Both the position numbers and the translations under genes were made by a program. The notes beneath the pieces are model-generated. The model worked only from the letters and a program-made list of their open reading frames with translations. It ran no database searches and was not told where the DNA came from. From Pseudomonas jinjuensis (lineage in GTDB: Bacteria; Pseudomonadota; Gammaproteobacteria; Pseudomonadales; Pseudomonadaceae), in the NCBI RefSeq assembly GCF_900103845.1, contig NZ_FNIJ01000003.1, forward strand, positions 372,001 through 436,000: 64,000 bases of DNA. The letters are read 5' to 3'. Positions within the stretch are counted from its first letter, which is position 1, and every line of letters starts with the position of its first letter. Below are positions 10,084 to 21,931 of this stretch, piece after piece.

Positions 10084-11592
10084 ATGAAGCGTCCCAACAT
10101 CCTCTTCATCATGGCCGACCAGATGGCCGCGCCGCTGCTCCCGCTCCACGATCCCAACTCGCCGATCCGCATGCCGAACCTCTCGCGCCTCGCCGAGCAG
10201 GCCGTGGTGTTCGACTCGGCCTACTGCAACAGCCCGCTGTGCGCACCGTCGCGCTTCACCCTGGTCAGCGGCCAGCTGCCGACCAGGATCGGCGCCTGGG
10301 ACAACGCCGCCGACTTCCCCGCCGACATCCCCACCTACGCCCACTACCTGCGCCGCCTCGGCTACCGCACCGCGCTGTCCGGCAAGATGCACTTCTGCGG
10401 CCCGGACCAGTTGCACGGCTACGAGGAACGCCTGACCAGCGACATCTACCCGGCCGACTACGGCTGGGCGGTGAACTGGGACGAGCCGGAGGTGCGTCCG
10501 AGCTGGTACCACAACATGTCCTCGGTGCTGCAGGCCGGGCCCTGCGTGCGCACCAACCAGCTGGATTTCGACGAGGAAGTGGTGTTCAAGGCGCGCCAGT
10601 ACCTCTACGACCACGTGCGGATGAGCGCCGAGCAGCCGTTCTGCCTGACCGTGTCGCTGACCCATCCCCACGATCCCTACACCATCCCCCGCGAGTACTG
10701 GGACCTGTACCGCGACGAGGACATCCCGCTGCCGCAGACCGAGCTGGCGCAGGACGAGCAGGACCCGCACTCGCAGCGCCTGCTCAAGGTGATCGACCTG
10801 TGGGACAAGCCGCTGCCCGCGGACAAGATCCGCGACGCCCGCCGCGCCTACTTCGGCGCCTGCAGCTACGTCGACGCGCAGATCGGCGCGCTGCTCAGGA
10901 CCCTGGAGGAATGCGGCCTGGCCGACGACACGTTGATCGTGTTCTCCGGCGACCACGGCGACATGCTTGGCGAACGCGGCCTCTGGTACAAGATGCACTG
11001 GTTCGAGATGGCCGCCCGCGTGCCGCTGCTGGTCCACGCGCCGCAGCGCTTCGCCGCACGGCGGGTGAAGCAGTCGGTGTCCACCCTCGACCTGCTGCCG
11101 ACCCTGGTGGAACTGGCCGGTGGCAGCCTCGAAGCCGGCCTGCCGCTGGACGGCCATTCGCTGCTGGCGCACCTGAAAGGCGAGGGCGGGCACGACGAGG
11201 TGATCGGCGAGTACACCGCCGAGGGTACCCTCAGCCCGCTGATGATGATCCGCCGCGGCGACTTCAAGTTCGTCTATTCGGAACAGGACCCCTGCCTGCT
11301 GTTCGACCTGCGCAACGATCCGCGCGAGCTGGAAAACCTCGCCGGATCGCCGGCCCATGCCGAACTGTTCGCCGACTTCCTCGCCGAAGCCCGCGCGCGC
11401 TGGGACATCCCGGCGATCACCGGGCAGGTGCTGGCGAGCCAGCGCCGCCGCCGCTTCGTCGCCGACGCGCTGACCCGCGGCCAGCTGAAGAGCTGGGACC
11501 ACCAGCCCTTCGTCGACGCCAGCCAGCAGTACATGCGCAACCACATCGACCTGGACGACCTTGAACGCCGCGCGCGTTATCCACAACCCTGA
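10084..11592 (+). CDS. betC: Choline-sulfatase
   Basis: Hydrolyses choline-O-sulfate to choline and sulfate. The 502-residue alkaline-phosphatase-fold sulfatase has the metal site NILFIMADQ at the N-terminus. Its sulfatase signature CAPSRFTLVSG has C53, converted to formylglycine, and FSGDHGDMLGERG supplies further metal ligands. The C-terminal ~100 residues match the choline-sulfatase extension (RRRRFVADALTRGQLKSWD). No signal peptide is seen, so it is cytoplasmic. It is first gene of a three-gene operon with the binding protein (24 bases on) and SulP. Confidence 0.95.
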   Translation: MKRPNILFIMADQMAAPLLPLHDPNSPIRMPNLSRLAEQAVVFDSAYCNSPLCAPSRFTLVSGQLPTRIGAWDNAADFPADIPTYAHYLRRLGYRTALSGKMHFCGPDQLHGYEERLTSDIYPADYGWAVNWDEPEVRPSWYHNMSSVLQAGPCVRTNQLDFDEEVVFKARQYLYDHVRMSAEQPFCLTVSLTHPHDPYTIPREYWDLYRDEDIPLPQTELAQDEQDPHSQRLLKVIDLWDKPLPADKIRDARRAYFGACSYVDAQIGALLRTLEECGLADDTLIVFSGDHGDMLGERGLWYKMHWFEMAARVPLLVHAPQRFAARRVKQSVSTLDLLPTLVELAGGSLEAGLPLDGHSLLAHLKGEGGHDEVIGEYTAEGTLSPLMMIRRGDFKFVYSEQDPCLLFDLRNDPRELENLAGSPAHAELFADFLAEARARWDIPAITGQVLASQRRRRFVADALTRGQLKSWDHQPFVDASQQYMRNHIDLDDLERRARYPQP

Positions 11593-11616
11593 CCCACTGC
11601 CGAGGAGGTACGCCGC

Positions 11617-12540
11617 ATGAAAACGCTGCACGCACTGCTGCTGGCCGGCGCCGTCGCGCTGGTTAGCCACGCCGCCCACGCCGAGGACGAAGCCTGCGCC
11701 ACCGTGCGCCTGGCCGATCCGGGCTGGAGCGACATCGCCGTCACCAACGGCATCGCCAGCTTCCTGCTCGACAGCCTGGGCTACAGGACGGAGATCGACA
11801 CCCTCGCCGTGCCCATCGTCTACGGCGGCCTGCGCGACGGCCAGGTGGACGCCTTCCTCGGCAACTGGATGCCGGCGCAGCAGGACTACCACGACAAGTT
11901 CATCGCCAGCGGCCAGGTCGAGCGCCTGGCGAAGAACCTGGAAGGCACCGAATTCACCCTCGCCGTGCCCAGCTACGTGTGGGACGGCGGGGTGAAGAGC
12001 TTCGACGACCTCGCCAGGCATTCCGAGCAGTTCCGCAGCAAGGTCTACGGCATCGGCTCCGGCGCGCCGGCCAACCAGTCGATCCAGAAGATGATCGCCG
12101 GCAACGAGTTCGGTCTCGGCGACTGGAAGCTGGTGGAATCCGGCGAGCAGGCGATGCTCGCCGAGGTCGGCCGGGCGGTGAAGCACCAGCGCTGGATCGT
12201 CTTCCTCGGCTGGACGCCGCACCCGATGAACGTGCGCTACGACATGAAGTACCTGTCCGGCGGCGACAAGTACTTCGGCAGCACCGGCAGCGTCTACACC
12301 GTGACGCGCAAGGGCTACGCGCAGCAGTGCCCGAACAGCGGGCGGCTGCTGGCCAACCTGGCGTTCGACCTGAAGATGGAAAACACCATCATGGCCAGCG
12401 CGGTGGAGAGCAAGACCAGCAATGCCGAGGCCGCGCGGGCCTGGCTGAAGGCCAACCCGCAGGTGCTCGGTGCGTGGCTGGAGGGCGTGAAGACCCGCGA
12501 CGGCGGCGACGCGCTGGCAGCCGTGCAGGCGAAGCTCTGA
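11617..12540 (+). CDS. Choline/choline-sulfate ABC transporter substrate-binding protein (OpuAC family)
   Basis: 307 residues with a signal peptide ending HAAHAEDEA, then the glycine-betaine-type binding fold (RLADPGWSDIAVTNGIASFLL, GNWMPAQQDYHDKF). Aromatic ligand-binding residues occur in WMP and FLGWTPHPMN. It is periplasmic. No permease or ATPase gene is beside it; in P. aeruginosa several such binding proteins share the CbcWV core encoded elsewhere. AGGAGG lies upstream of the start. The betC neighbour points to choline-O-sulfate or choline. Confidence 0.88.
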   Translation: MKTLHALLLAGAVALVSHAAHAEDEACATVRLADPGWSDIAVTNGIASFLLDSLGYRTEIDTLAVPIVYGGLRDGQVDAFLGNWMPAQQDYHDKFIASGQVERLAKNLEGTEFTLAVPSYVWDGGVKSFDDLARHSEQFRSKVYGIGSGAPANQSIQKMIAGNEFGLGDWKLVESGEQAMLAEVGRAVKHQRWIVFLGWTPHPMNVRYDMKYLSGGDKYFGSTGSVYTVTRKGYAQQCPNSGRLLANLAFDLKMENTIMASAVESKTSNAEAARAWLKANPQVLGAWLEGVKTRDGGDALAAVQAKL

Positions 12541-12544
12541 GGCC

Positions 12545-14095
12545 ATGCGCCGCCTGCTGCCGTTCCTCGACTGGCTGCCCGGGCTTTCCCCGCGCGCCGT
12601 CGGCAAGGACGCCTGGGTCGGCCTGAGCGGCGCCGTGCTGGCGCTGCCGCAGTCCATGGCCTATGCGCTGATCGCCGGGCTGCCGGCGGAATACGGGCTG
12701 TACGCGGCGATGCTGCCGGTGATGGTCGCCAGCCTGTGGGGCTCGTCGCGGCACCTGATCGGCGGGCCGACGGCGGCGATCTCGGTGGTGCTGCTGGCCG
12801 CCGTCGCGCCGCTGGCTTCTCCCGGCAGCGGCGAATACGTGCAACTGGTGCTGCTGCTGACCTTCGTCGCCGGGCTGTTCCAGTGGCTGCTGGGGATGCT
12901 GCGCTTCGGCGTGCTGGTGAATTTCGTCTCGCACTCGGTGGTGCTCGGCTTCACCTTCGGTGCGGCGCTGGTGATTGCCATCGGGCAGTTGCCCTATCTG
13001 CTCGGCATCTCGTCAGGCGGGCAGGGCACCGTGCTGGAGAGCGCCTGGGCGCTGCTGCAGCGGCTTGCGGATTTCGATCGGGCGTCGCTGGCGGTGGGGC
13101 TGGTGAGTCTTCTGCTGAGCCTGCTGGTGCGCTGGCTGCGACCGCGCTGGCCGGCGTTGCTGATCGGTCTGCTCGGCGCCAGCCTGCTGGTCTGGGCGCT
13201 GCCTGCCGTGTTCGCCGACGTCGCGCGGGTGCAGGCGTTCAGTAGCGCCTTGCCGCCGTTCAGCCCGCTGCCGCTGGATCTGGATGCGACGCTGCAATTG
13301 CTCCCCGCCGCGGTGGCCTGCGGCATGCTCGGACTGGTCACCAGCCTGTCCATCGCCCGCTCCCTGGCCTCGCGCAGCGGGCAGACGCTGGACGCCAACC
13401 AGGAGGTGCGGGCGCAGGGGCTGTCCAACCTGATCGGCCCGTGGTTCTCCGGCACGCTGTCGGCCGGCTCCTTCACCCGCTCCGGGCTGAACCTCGACGC
13501 CGGCGCCAGTTCGCCCATGGCGGGCGTGTTCTCGGCGCTGTGGGTGGCGGTGCTGGCGGTGGCCGGCAGCGACCTGATCACCCATATCCCGCTGCCGGCG
13601 ATGGCCGGCGGCATCCTGCTGATCGCCTGGGGTCTGGTGGATCGCCCGGCCATTCGCGCCCTGTGGAAGGGCAGCCGCGCCGAGTTCCTGGTGATGGCGC
13701 TGACCGCAATGGCGACCCTGCTGCTGCCGCTGCAGAGCGCGATCTACGCCGGGGTGCTGGCGTCGCTGTTCTTCTACCTGAAGCGCACCTCGCGGCCGCA
13801 GGTGCAGCACTGGGAAAATGCGGAAGAGGAGGTGCTGCGGGTGGAAGGCTCGATCTTCTTCGGCGCCTGCGACTACCTGCAGCGCCTGATGCAGCGCAGC
13901 CAGGGCCAGCGCCTGGTGCTGGACGCGCACCATGTGAATTTCATCGACTTCGCCGGCGCCCGCATGCTGCACCAGGAGGCCCGCCGCCTCGCCGGGGAAG
14001 GCCGGCGCCTGGTGCTGCGCCATGCGCGGCCGCAGGTGATCGCGGAGCTGGCGAAGCAGGCGGGGGAGGGAGGAAATATCCAGTTCGAATCGTAG
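12545..14095 (+). CDS. SulP-family sulfate permease with STAS domain
   Basis: 516-residue inner-membrane protein. The membrane part covers about residues 15-400; it includes the family signature LPQSMAYALIAGLPAEYGLYA and many hydrophobic helices. A C-terminal STAS domain covers about 420-510 (VLDAHHVNFIDFAGARMLHQ). It starts 4 bases after the binding-protein stop. With betC it may move sulfate or an oxyanion such as choline sulfate. The TAG stop lies inside the following repeat. Confidence 0.92.
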   Translation: MRRLLPFLDWLPGLSPRAVGKDAWVGLSGAVLALPQSMAYALIAGLPAEYGLYAAMLPVMVASLWGSSRHLIGGPTAAISVVLLAAVAPLASPGSGEYVQLVLLLTFVAGLFQWLLGMLRFGVLVNFVSHSVVLGFTFGAALVIAIGQLPYLLGISSGGQGTVLESAWALLQRLADFDRASLAVGLVSLLLSLLVRWLRPRWPALLIGLLGASLLVWALPAVFADVARVQAFSSALPPFSPLPLDLDATLQLLPAAVACGMLGLVTSLSIARSLASRSGQTLDANQEVRAQGLSNLIGPWFSGTLSAGSFTRSGLNLDAGASSPMAGVFSALWVAVLAVAGSDLITHIPLPAMAGGILLIAWGLVDRPAIRALWKGSRAEFLVMALTAMATLLLPLQSAIYAGVLASLFFYLKRTSRPQVQHWENAEEEVLRVEGSIFFGACDYLQRLMQRSQGQRLVLDAHHVNFIDFAGARMLHQEARRLAGEGRRLVLRHARPQVIAELAKQAGEGGNIQFES

Positions 14096-14150
14096 GAGCG
14101 GGCCATGCCCGCGACCCGCAATCTGTCGCGGGCATGGCCCGCTCCTACAG
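14091..14150. repeat. GTAGGAGCGGGCCATG palindromic repeat overlapping the SulP stop
   Basis: CGTAGGAGCGGGCCATGCCC left arm, GGGCATGGCCCGCTCCTACA right arm. The TAG at 14093-14095 serves as the SulP stop codon, so the repeat is fused to the gene end. Confidence 0.85.
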
Positions 14151-14227
14151 TCAGCATCCCACCGTAGGCGAGTAGGGCGAATAACCGTTCGCGGTTATCC
14201 GCCGATGGCATCGCACCGATGGTCGAA

Positions 14228-15049
14228 TCAGGCTGCGAGTTGCTTGCGCATCTCCGCCAGCACCGGCGCCGAATCCGGCCGCACGCCGCGCCACAGCAGG
14301 AAGGCTTCCGCCGCCTGCTCGACCAGCATGCCCAGCCCGTCGATGCAGCGCGCCGCACCCTGCTCGGCGGCCCAGCGGTTGAACGCGGTGGTTTCCTTGC
14401 CGTACATCATGTCGTAGCAGACCGTATGGCCGGGCTCGACCAGCGCCGGGTCGAGCGGCGGCAGCTCGCCGGCCAGGCTGGCCGAGGTGCCGTTGACGAT
14501 CAGGTCGAAGGGCTCATCGCGCAGGTCGAAGCCGCAGGCACGCACTTCGCCGAGGTCGGCGAACTCGCGGGCCAGCTGCTCGGCCTTGTCGACGGTGCGG
14601 TTGGCCACCACCAGCGCGGCCGGTTTCTCGCCGAGGAAGGGTTCGAGAATCCCACGCACCGCGCCGCCCGCACCGAGCACCAGGATGCGTTTGCCGGCCA
14701 GCGCCACGCCGTTGTTCACGGTCAGGTCGCGGGTCAGGCCGGCGCCGTCGGTGTTGTCGCCGAGCAGGCTGCCATCGGCGTTCTTCATCAGGGTATTCAC
14801 CGCGCCGGCACGGCGGGCGCGTTCGCTCAGCTCGGTCGCCAGGCGGTAGGCGTCCTCCTTGAACGGCACGGTGACGTTGGCGCCGCGACCGCTCACGAAG
14901 AAGGCGCGGGCGGCCCCGGCAAAGTCGTCCAGCGGCGCCAGCACGGCCTCGTAGGTCAGCGCCTGGCCGGTCTGCTCGGCGAACAGGCGGTGGATCAGCG
15001 GCGACTTGCTGTGACCGATGGGGTTGCCGAAGACGCAGTAGCGGTCCAT
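14228..15049 (-). CDS. aroE: Shikimate 5-dehydrogenase
   Basis: NADP-dependent reduction of 3-dehydroshikimate to shikimate in aromatic amino-acid synthesis. 273 residues. Substrate site [15 protein letters not shown] (residues about 8-22), catalytic K and D in [18 protein letters not shown] loop [11 protein letters not shown], and the NRT motif of the NADP phosphate site. It lies beside hemF in the same strand, as in PAO1, but a repeat separates the two. Confidence 0.97.
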   Translation of the reverse strand: MDRYCVFGNPIGHSKSPLIHRLFAEQTGQALTYEAVLAPLDDFAGAARAFFVSGRGANVTVPFKEDAYRLATELSERARRAGAVNTLMKNADGSLLGDNTDGAGLTRDLTVNNGVALAGKRILVLGAGGAVRGILEPFLGEKPAALVVANRTVDKAEQLAREFADLGEVRACGFDLRDEPFDLIVNGTSASLAGELPPLDPALVEPGHTVCYDMMYGKETTAFNRWAAEQGAARCIDGLGMLVEQAAEAFLLWRGVRPDSAPVLAEMRKQLAA

Positions 15050-15078
15050 GGATGGTCCTTGGATCAGGTAACGGTTCT

Positions 15079-15156
15079 GTAGGATGGGTTGAGCTTGCGA
15101 TACCCACCATTATGCGGTGGCCGCGATGGGTATCGCTGCGCTCAACCCATCCTACG
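15079..15156. repeat. GTAGGATGGGTTGAGC palindromic repeat
   Basis: TGTAGGATGGGTTGAGC left arm and GCTCAACCCATCCTACG right arm with GCGATACCCA/TGGGTATCGC inner pairing. Same family as 46894-46969. It lies between hemF and aroE and could end the hemF message. Confidence 0.85.
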
Positions 15157-15165
15157 GATATGGTC

Positions 15166-17239
<2,074 letters not shown>

Positions 17240-17264
17240 CGCGCGGCTCTGCGGCTGGGGCATG

Positions 17265-17433
17265 CGTAGGGTGGATCACGCTCCATCGATCCACCATGGC
17301 CGCGCATGCGGCCCCGCAATGGTGGATGAAAAAGCCTCATCCACCCTACGCTCGGCTCCATGAATGATCGCAGCAAGCTGGCTCCTACAGGTAAACCGTT
17401 GTGCCGAACCTGTAGGAGCCAGCTTGCTGGCGA
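17265..17433. repeat. Two tandem palindromic repeats of different families
   Basis: First copy 17265-17350 is GTAGGGTGGAT type, nearly identical to 4327-4412. Second, 17370-17433, is made of CAGCAAGCTGGCTCCTACAG and CTGTAGGAGCCAGCTTGCTG around a short loop, the same family as 54669-54761 but with arms facing outward. They fill the gap between convergent qor and tsaC. Confidence 0.85.
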
Positions 17434-17445
17434 AAAGATCTCGCC

Positions 17446-18003
17446 TTACGCAGGCCGGACTACCTGCCCGGTCACCAGGTCGCGGATCAGGCTGGGATTG
17501 CGCCGCCCGCCGAGGGCGCCGCCGAGCACGCCGTCCAGCTCTTCATGGAAGTACTGCTCGATGCGCAGGCGGGTGCGCGCGGCCGGGCGGCCGGCGGGAT
17601 TGGCGGAAGTCGATACCAGCGGCCCGGTCAGCGCGCACAGTTCGCGCACCAGCGGATGCTCGCTGACGCGCAGGGCGACGCTGGCGTGCTCGCCGGTGAT
17701 CCAGTCGGGCAGGCGCTCCTGGTGCGGCACCAGCCAGGTATTGGGGCCCGGCCAGGTAGAGGCGAGCTGGTGCTGCCAGGCTTCGGGCAGGTCGGCGAGG
17801 AGGAAGTCGAACTGGCGGATGTTGTCGGCCACCAGGATCAGGCCCTTTTCCACCGGGCGCGCCTTGATCGCCAGCAGGCGGTAGACCGCGTCCTCGTTCC
17901 ACGGGTCGCAGCCGAGGCCCCACACCGCTTCGGTCGGATAGGCGATCACCCCGCCTTCGCGCACTACCTTGGCTGCGCGCTGCACGCGCCACTTGCTGAT
18001 CAT
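17446..18003 (-). CDS. tsaC: Threonylcarbamoyl-AMP synthase
   Basis: Makes L-threonylcarbamoyl-AMP for the t6A modification of ANN-decoding tRNAs. 185-residue YrdC-type protein without the Sua5 extension. Key features are [18 protein letters not shown] near residue 18 and the tail of the fold [16 protein letters not shown] with the SxN motif. It lies 40 bases after dprA on the same strand; the two are probably one transcript as in many gamma-proteobacteria. Confidence 0.96.
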   Translation of the reverse strand: MISKWRVQRAAKVVREGGVIAYPTEAVWGLGCDPWNEDAVYRLLAIKARPVEKGLILVADNIRQFDFLLADLPEAWQHQLASTWPGPNTWLVPHQERLPDWITGEHASVALRVSEHPLVRELCALTGPLVSTSANPAGRPAARTRLRIEQYFHEELDGVLGGALGGRRNPSLIRDLVTGQVVRPA

Positions 18004-18043
18004 CGAAGCACTCCAGGCAAAACAGTGCGCGGAGTTTACGTTT

Positions 18044-19126
18044 TCAGCCGGCCCGATGCATCCACAGCCCGGCCTCGCAGGCCACCAGCCCCTCCAGCTC
18101 CAGGTCGGTGAGCGCCACCAGCACCTCCGGCAGGCGCATGCCGCTGCCTCCCGCCAGCGCCTCGGCGCTTTGCGGCGCGGCGCGCAGCAGGTCGAGCAGG
18201 GGATGGCTGCGGGTTTCCGGCTCGCTAACGCAATTGCGCCAGCCGCGCAGGTTTTCCAGGATGTCGTCGACGCTTTCCACCAGGGTCGCGCCCTCGCGGA
18301 TCAGCTCATGGCAGCCGCGGGCGCCGGGATGGTGGATCGAGCCGGGAATGGCGAACACCTCGCGGCCCTGCTCGGCAGCCAGGCGCGCGGTGATCAGCGA
18401 GCCGCTGGAGGTGCTCGCCTCGACCACCAGCACGCCCAGCGACAGCCCGCTGATGATGCGGTTGCGCCGGGGGAAGTTGGAGGCGTGCGGCGGGCAGTCC
18501 AGCGGCAGTTCGGAGACCAGCGCGCCACCTTCGGCGACGATGCGCCGGGCCAATCCGAGGTGCCGATGTGGATAGATCCGCTCCAGCCCGGTACCTAGCA
18601 CCGCCACGGTGCGCCCGCCGGCATCCAGCGCGCCCTGGTGGGCGGCGCCATCGATGCCGAGGGCCAGGCCGCTGGTGACGGTGAAACCGCCGGCCGCCAG
18701 GCTGCGGGCGAAGGCGTGGGCGATGTCCAGCCCGGGACGGCTGGCGCGGCGGCTGCCGACCAGCGCCAGCTGCGGCGTCTCCAGCAGCTCGCGGCAGCCG
18801 GCGACGAACAGCAGCGGCGGGGCATTCACCAGTTCGGCGAGGAGCGCGGGGTAGTCCGGATCGTCCCAGCACAGCAGGTGCTGTTGCGGCTGTTCCAGCC
18901 AGCGCAGGGCGGCGGCCGCCTGTTCGCGGATTGCCACGCTGCGGCGCTGCTCGGCGGCAGGCCCGGGCAGGCCTAGCGAGCGCCAGGCCGAAGCCGGTGC
19001 GCTGAGCGCGGCGCAGGCCGAGTCGAAGGCGGAGAGCAGGCGGCGGAAGCGTTGCGGGCCCATTTCGGGCAGGGCGTGAAGACGCAGGCGGGCTTCGAGT
19101 TCAGCGGGAGAAAGACGGCTGGGCAT
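18044..19126 (-). CDS. dprA: DNA-processing protein DprA
   Basis: Loads RecA on incoming single-stranded DNA in transformation. 360 residues: SAM-like N-terminal part, then the Rossmann-like DprA core ([53 protein letters not shown]) and a C-terminal winged-helix region at about 295-360. It lies between the LysM gene and tsaC, as in PAO1. A terminator separates it from the LysM gene. Confidence 0.96.
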   Translation of the reverse strand: MPSRLSPAELEARLRLHALPEMGPQRFRRLLSAFDSACAALSAPASAWRSLGLPGPAAEQRRSVAIREQAAAALRWLEQPQQHLLCWDDPDYPALLAELVNAPPLLFVAGCRELLETPQLALVGSRRASRPGLDIAHAFARSLAAGGFTVTSGLALGIDGAAHQGALDAGGRTVAVLGTGLERIYPHRHLGLARRIVAEGGALVSELPLDCPPHASNFPRRNRIISGLSLGVLVVEASTSSGSLITARLAAEQGREVFAIPGSIHHPGARGCHELIREGATLVESVDDILENLRGWRNCVSEPETRSHPLLDLLRAAPQSAEALAGGSGMRLPEVLVALTDLELEGLVACEAGLWMHRAG

Positions 19127-19213
19127 GGGAGCGTTCCATCGCGCGGAAAGCCGCTGACTTTGCCCGCAGTCCGCGCTCGCCGCTGTCGTCCCCTTCCGAA
19201 AAATGCCGGCGCA

Positions 19214-19244
19214 GAAAACGAAAAACCCGCCGAAGCGGGTTTTC
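19214..19244 (-). terminator. Rho-independent terminator after the LysM gene
   Basis: On the minus strand: AAAACCCGC TTCG GCGGGTTTTT followed by CGTTTTC. Strong stem with UUCG loop and U tract, 18 bases past the LysM stop and before dprA. Confidence 0.85.
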
Positions 19245-19261
19245 CATGAACTGCGCGCCGG

Positions 19262-20287
19262 TCAGGGATTGCGCACCTTGTCCTCGACTTCCAGCGAGCG
19301 GCTGGCGGTCAGCACCAGGCCGTAGCTCAGGCGGTTGTAGGTGCGGAAGACCATCACCAGGCCGGAGCGCTCGTCCGGGATCTTCACCAGTTCGTCGGTG
19401 ACGCGGTCGCGCACGGTTTCGCCGAGGCGGTAGATCGCCAGCACGTTGCCTTCGGCGAGGCCGTCGCGGGAGCCCTTGTCGATGGTCACCACGTCGTACT
19501 TGCCGATCTGCGTCACACCGCGCGGCACGTCGATGATGGTGCCGTTGATCTCGGTGCTCGGCTCGCTCGGCACGAAGGTCGAGGTGACGGCGCGTTCCTC
19601 GGTGGGGAACAGGCGGTCGCCGGGGCGGACTTCCTGGGTGGTGCGGGTCAGGTTGAGGGTGGCGATGTCGCCTTCCTTCGCCACCACGTTGGCGCTGCCG
19701 ACGTCCATGGCGTCGATGCCGAGGACTTCCTCGGTATCCGGGTCGGTGTAGACCTTGGCCTGGCGGAAGATGCCGTAGCTGCCTTCCTCGGCCAGCTGGT
19801 TGCCGCGGGCATAGGCGCGGTCGCCGGCGCCGCTGACCACCCGCTCGGAGTCGCCGGCCACCACGTAGGGCGCGGCGGTGAAGTCGGCGTCACTGTCGAC
19901 GATGCGGTTGGAGAGCAGGAAGGCGTTGATCTTTTCCAGCGGGATGGTCGGGATCGCCTCGGCGATCGGCTCGCTGCGCACCCGCGGCGACAGCTTGATG
20001 GTGCCGTGGGACGCGCCGCGGTCGAGCACCAGGCGCGGCTGGCCGTCGACGTAGACGAGGTTGAGCACGTCGCCCGGATAGATCAGGTGGGGATTGTGGA
20101 TCTGCGGATTCACCCGCCAGATTTCCGGCCATTTCCACGGCTTGGCGAGGAATTTCCCGGAAATGTCCCAGAGGGTGTCGCCCTTGACCACGACGTAGCG
20201 GTCCGGATGGCCTTCCCTGAGCTGCACGGCACCCTGCGCCACACCGCCTACGGCCAGCAGCAGCAGGGCGAGTAGTGTTTTCCTCAT
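19262..20287 (-). CDS. LysM-domain exported protein
   Basis: 341 residues. A signal peptide ([20 protein letters not shown]) is followed by one LysM domain at about residues 30-80 ([38 protein letters not shown]). The remaining 250 residues are conserved in Pseudomonas without a named function. It probably binds peptidoglycan in the periplasm. It is divergent from def with a 138-base gap. Equivalent in place and length to PAO1 PA0020. Confidence 0.9.
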   Translation of the reverse strand: MRKTLLALLLLAVGGVAQGAVQLREGHPDRYVVVKGDTLWDISGKFLAKPWKWPEIWRVNPQIHNPHLIYPGDVLNLVYVDGQPRLVLDRGASHGTIKLSPRVRSEPIAEAIPTIPLEKINAFLLSNRIVDSDADFTAAPYVVAGDSERVVSGAGDRAYARGNQLAEEGSYGIFRQAKVYTDPDTEEVLGIDAMDVGSANVVAKEGDIATLNLTRTTQEVRPGDRLFPTEERAVTSTFVPSEPSTEINGTIIDVPRGVTQIGKYDVVTIDKGSRDGLAEGNVLAIYRLGETVRDRVTDELVKIPDERSGLVMVFRTYNRLSYGLVLTASRSLEVEDKVRNP

Positions 20288-20425
20288 GCGGTGAATCCCT
20301 TTATTATGTATACACATGAACCGTCCGGAAGCCGCAACAACCGTGCCTTCCAGGCGTTTTTCGAGGCTGTTCGTCATGTTAGCAGCCGGTTTTCACTTTA
20401 TTCCACAAGTGCATCACAAACGCAT

Positions 20426-20932
20426 ATGGCCATCCTGAACATTCTCGAATTCCCCGATCCGCGCCTGCGCACGATCGCCAAACCGGTCGAGGTGGTCGAT
20501 GACGCCGTGCGCCAGCTGATCGACGACATGTTCGAAACCATGTACGAAGCCCCGGGCATCGGCCTCGCCGCCACCCAGGTGAACGTGCACAAGCGCATCG
20601 TCGTCATGGATCTGTCCGAGGACAAGTCCGAGCCGCGGGTGTTCATCAACCCCGAGTTCGAGGCGCTGACCGACCAGATGGATCAGTACCAGGAAGGATG
20701 CCTGTCGGTGCCCGGTTTCTACGAGAACGTCGACCGCCCGCAGAAGGTCAGGATCAAGGCGCTGGACCGCGACGGCAAGCCCTTCGAGGAAATCGCCGAG
20801 GGTCTGCTCGCGGTGTGCATCCAGCACGAATGCGATCACCTCAACGGCAAGCTGTTCGTCGACTACCTGTCCACCCTCAAGCGCGACCGGATCAAGAAGA
20901 AGCTGGAAAAGCAGCATCGCCAACGCGCCTGA
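20426..20932 (+). CDS. def: Peptide deformylase
   Basis: Removes the N-formyl group from nascent proteins. 168 residues with all three metal-site motifs: GIGLAATQ (about 45-52), EGCLSVP (about 89-95) and HECDH (about 133-137), giving the Cys and two His ligands and catalytic Glu. A strong terminator lies between it and fmt, so co-transcription with fmt is partial or fmt has its own promoter. Confidence 0.98.
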   Translation: MAILNILEFPDPRLRTIAKPVEVVDDAVRQLIDDMFETMYEAPGIGLAATQVNVHKRIVVMDLSEDKSEPRVFINPEFEALTDQMDQYQEGCLSVPGFYENVDRPQKVRIKALDRDGKPFEEIAEGLLAVCIQHECDHLNGKLFVDYLSTLKRDRIKKKLEKQHRQRA

Positions 20933-20941
20933 ACCTCTCCC

Positions 20942-20974
20942 AAAGGCTTGCTCCGGCAAGCCTTTTTTCTTTTC
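20942..20974 (+). terminator. Rho-independent terminator between def and fmt
   Basis: AAAGGCTTGC TCCG GCAAGCCTTT followed by TTTCTTTT. It ends 12 bases before the fmt start, leaving little room for a separate fmt promoter. Confidence 0.85.
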
Positions 20975-20986
20975 AGCGAGCCCCGC

Positions 20987-21931
20987 ATGAGCCAAGCACT
21001 GCGCATCGTCTTCGCCGGAACCCCGGAATTCGCCGCCGAGCACCTGAAAGCCCTGCTCGACACCCCGCACCAGATCGCCGCCGTCTACACCCAGCCGGAC
21101 CGCCCGGCCGGCCGCGGGCAGAAGCTGATGCCCAGCCCGGTGAAGAAGCTCGCCGTGGAACACAACCTGCCGGTGCTGCAGCCGCCGACCCTGCGCGATC
21201 CCGCCGCCCAGGCGGAACTGGCCGCGCTGGCGCCGGACCTGATGGTGGTGGTCGCCTATGGCCTGATCCTGCCGCAGGCGGTGCTCGACATCCCGCGCCT
21301 CGGCTGCATCAACAGCCACGCCTCGCTGCTGCCGCGCTGGCGCGGCGCGGCGCCGATCCAGCGCGCGGTGGAGGCGGGCGACGCGGAAAGTGGCGTCACC
21401 GTGATGCAGATGGAAGCCGGCCTCGACACCGGCCCGATGCTGCTCAAGGTGACCACGCCGATCGCCGCCGAAGACACCGGCGGCAGCCTGCACGACCGCC
21501 TCGCCCGGCTCGGCCCGCCGGCGGTGGTGGAAGCCATCGCCGGCCTCGCCGCCGGCACGCTGAAAGGCGAAGTGCAGGACGACGGCCTCGCCACCTACGC
21601 GCACAAGCTGAACAAGGACGAGGCGCGCATCGACTGGTCGCGTCCGGCCGTCGAGCTGGAGCGCCTGGTGCGCGCCTTCGATCCCTGGCCGACCTGCCAC
21701 ACCACGCTGAACGGCGAGCCGCTGAAGGTCTGGGGCGCGCAACTGGCCGAGGGCCGTGGCGAGCCTGGGAAAATCCTCGACGCCAGCCGTGACGGCCTGC
21801 TGGTCGCCTGCGGCGAGGGCGTACTGCGCCTGACCCGCCTGCAACTGCCGGGCGGCAAGCCGCTGGCCTTCGCCGACCTGTTCAACAGCCGTCGCGAGCA
21901 GTTCGCCGCCGGCCAGGTGCTCGGCCAATGA
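20987..21931 (+). CDS. fmt: Methionyl-tRNA formyltransferase
   Basis: Formylates initiator Met-tRNA. 314 residues: N-terminal transferase domain with [19 protein letters not shown] (catalytic N and H) and GLDTGPML (catalytic D), then an OB-like C-terminal domain from about residue 205. The ATG follows the def terminator closely. Its stop overlaps the rsmB start (ATGA). Confidence 0.98.
   Translation: MSQALRIVFAGTPEFAAEHLKALLDTPHQIAAVYTQPDRPAGRGQKLMPSPVKKLAVEHNLPVLQPPTLRDPAAQAELAALAPDLMVVVAYGLILPQAVLDIPRLGCINSHASLLPRWRGAAPIQRAVEAGDAESGVTVMQMEAGLDTGPMLLKVTTPIAAEDTGGSLHDRLARLGPPAVVEAIAGLAAGTLKGEVQDDGLATYAHKLNKDEARIDWSRPAVELERLVRAFDPWPTCHTTLNGEPLKVWGAQLAEGRGEPGKILDASRDGLLVACGEGVLRLTRLQLPGGKPLAFADLFNSRREQFAAGQVLGQ

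Noticed and set aside
9994-12657. Long minus-strand frame opposite betC and the binding protein
   Set aside because: Same artefact; no domain, and it would cover the LysR-betC promoter region.
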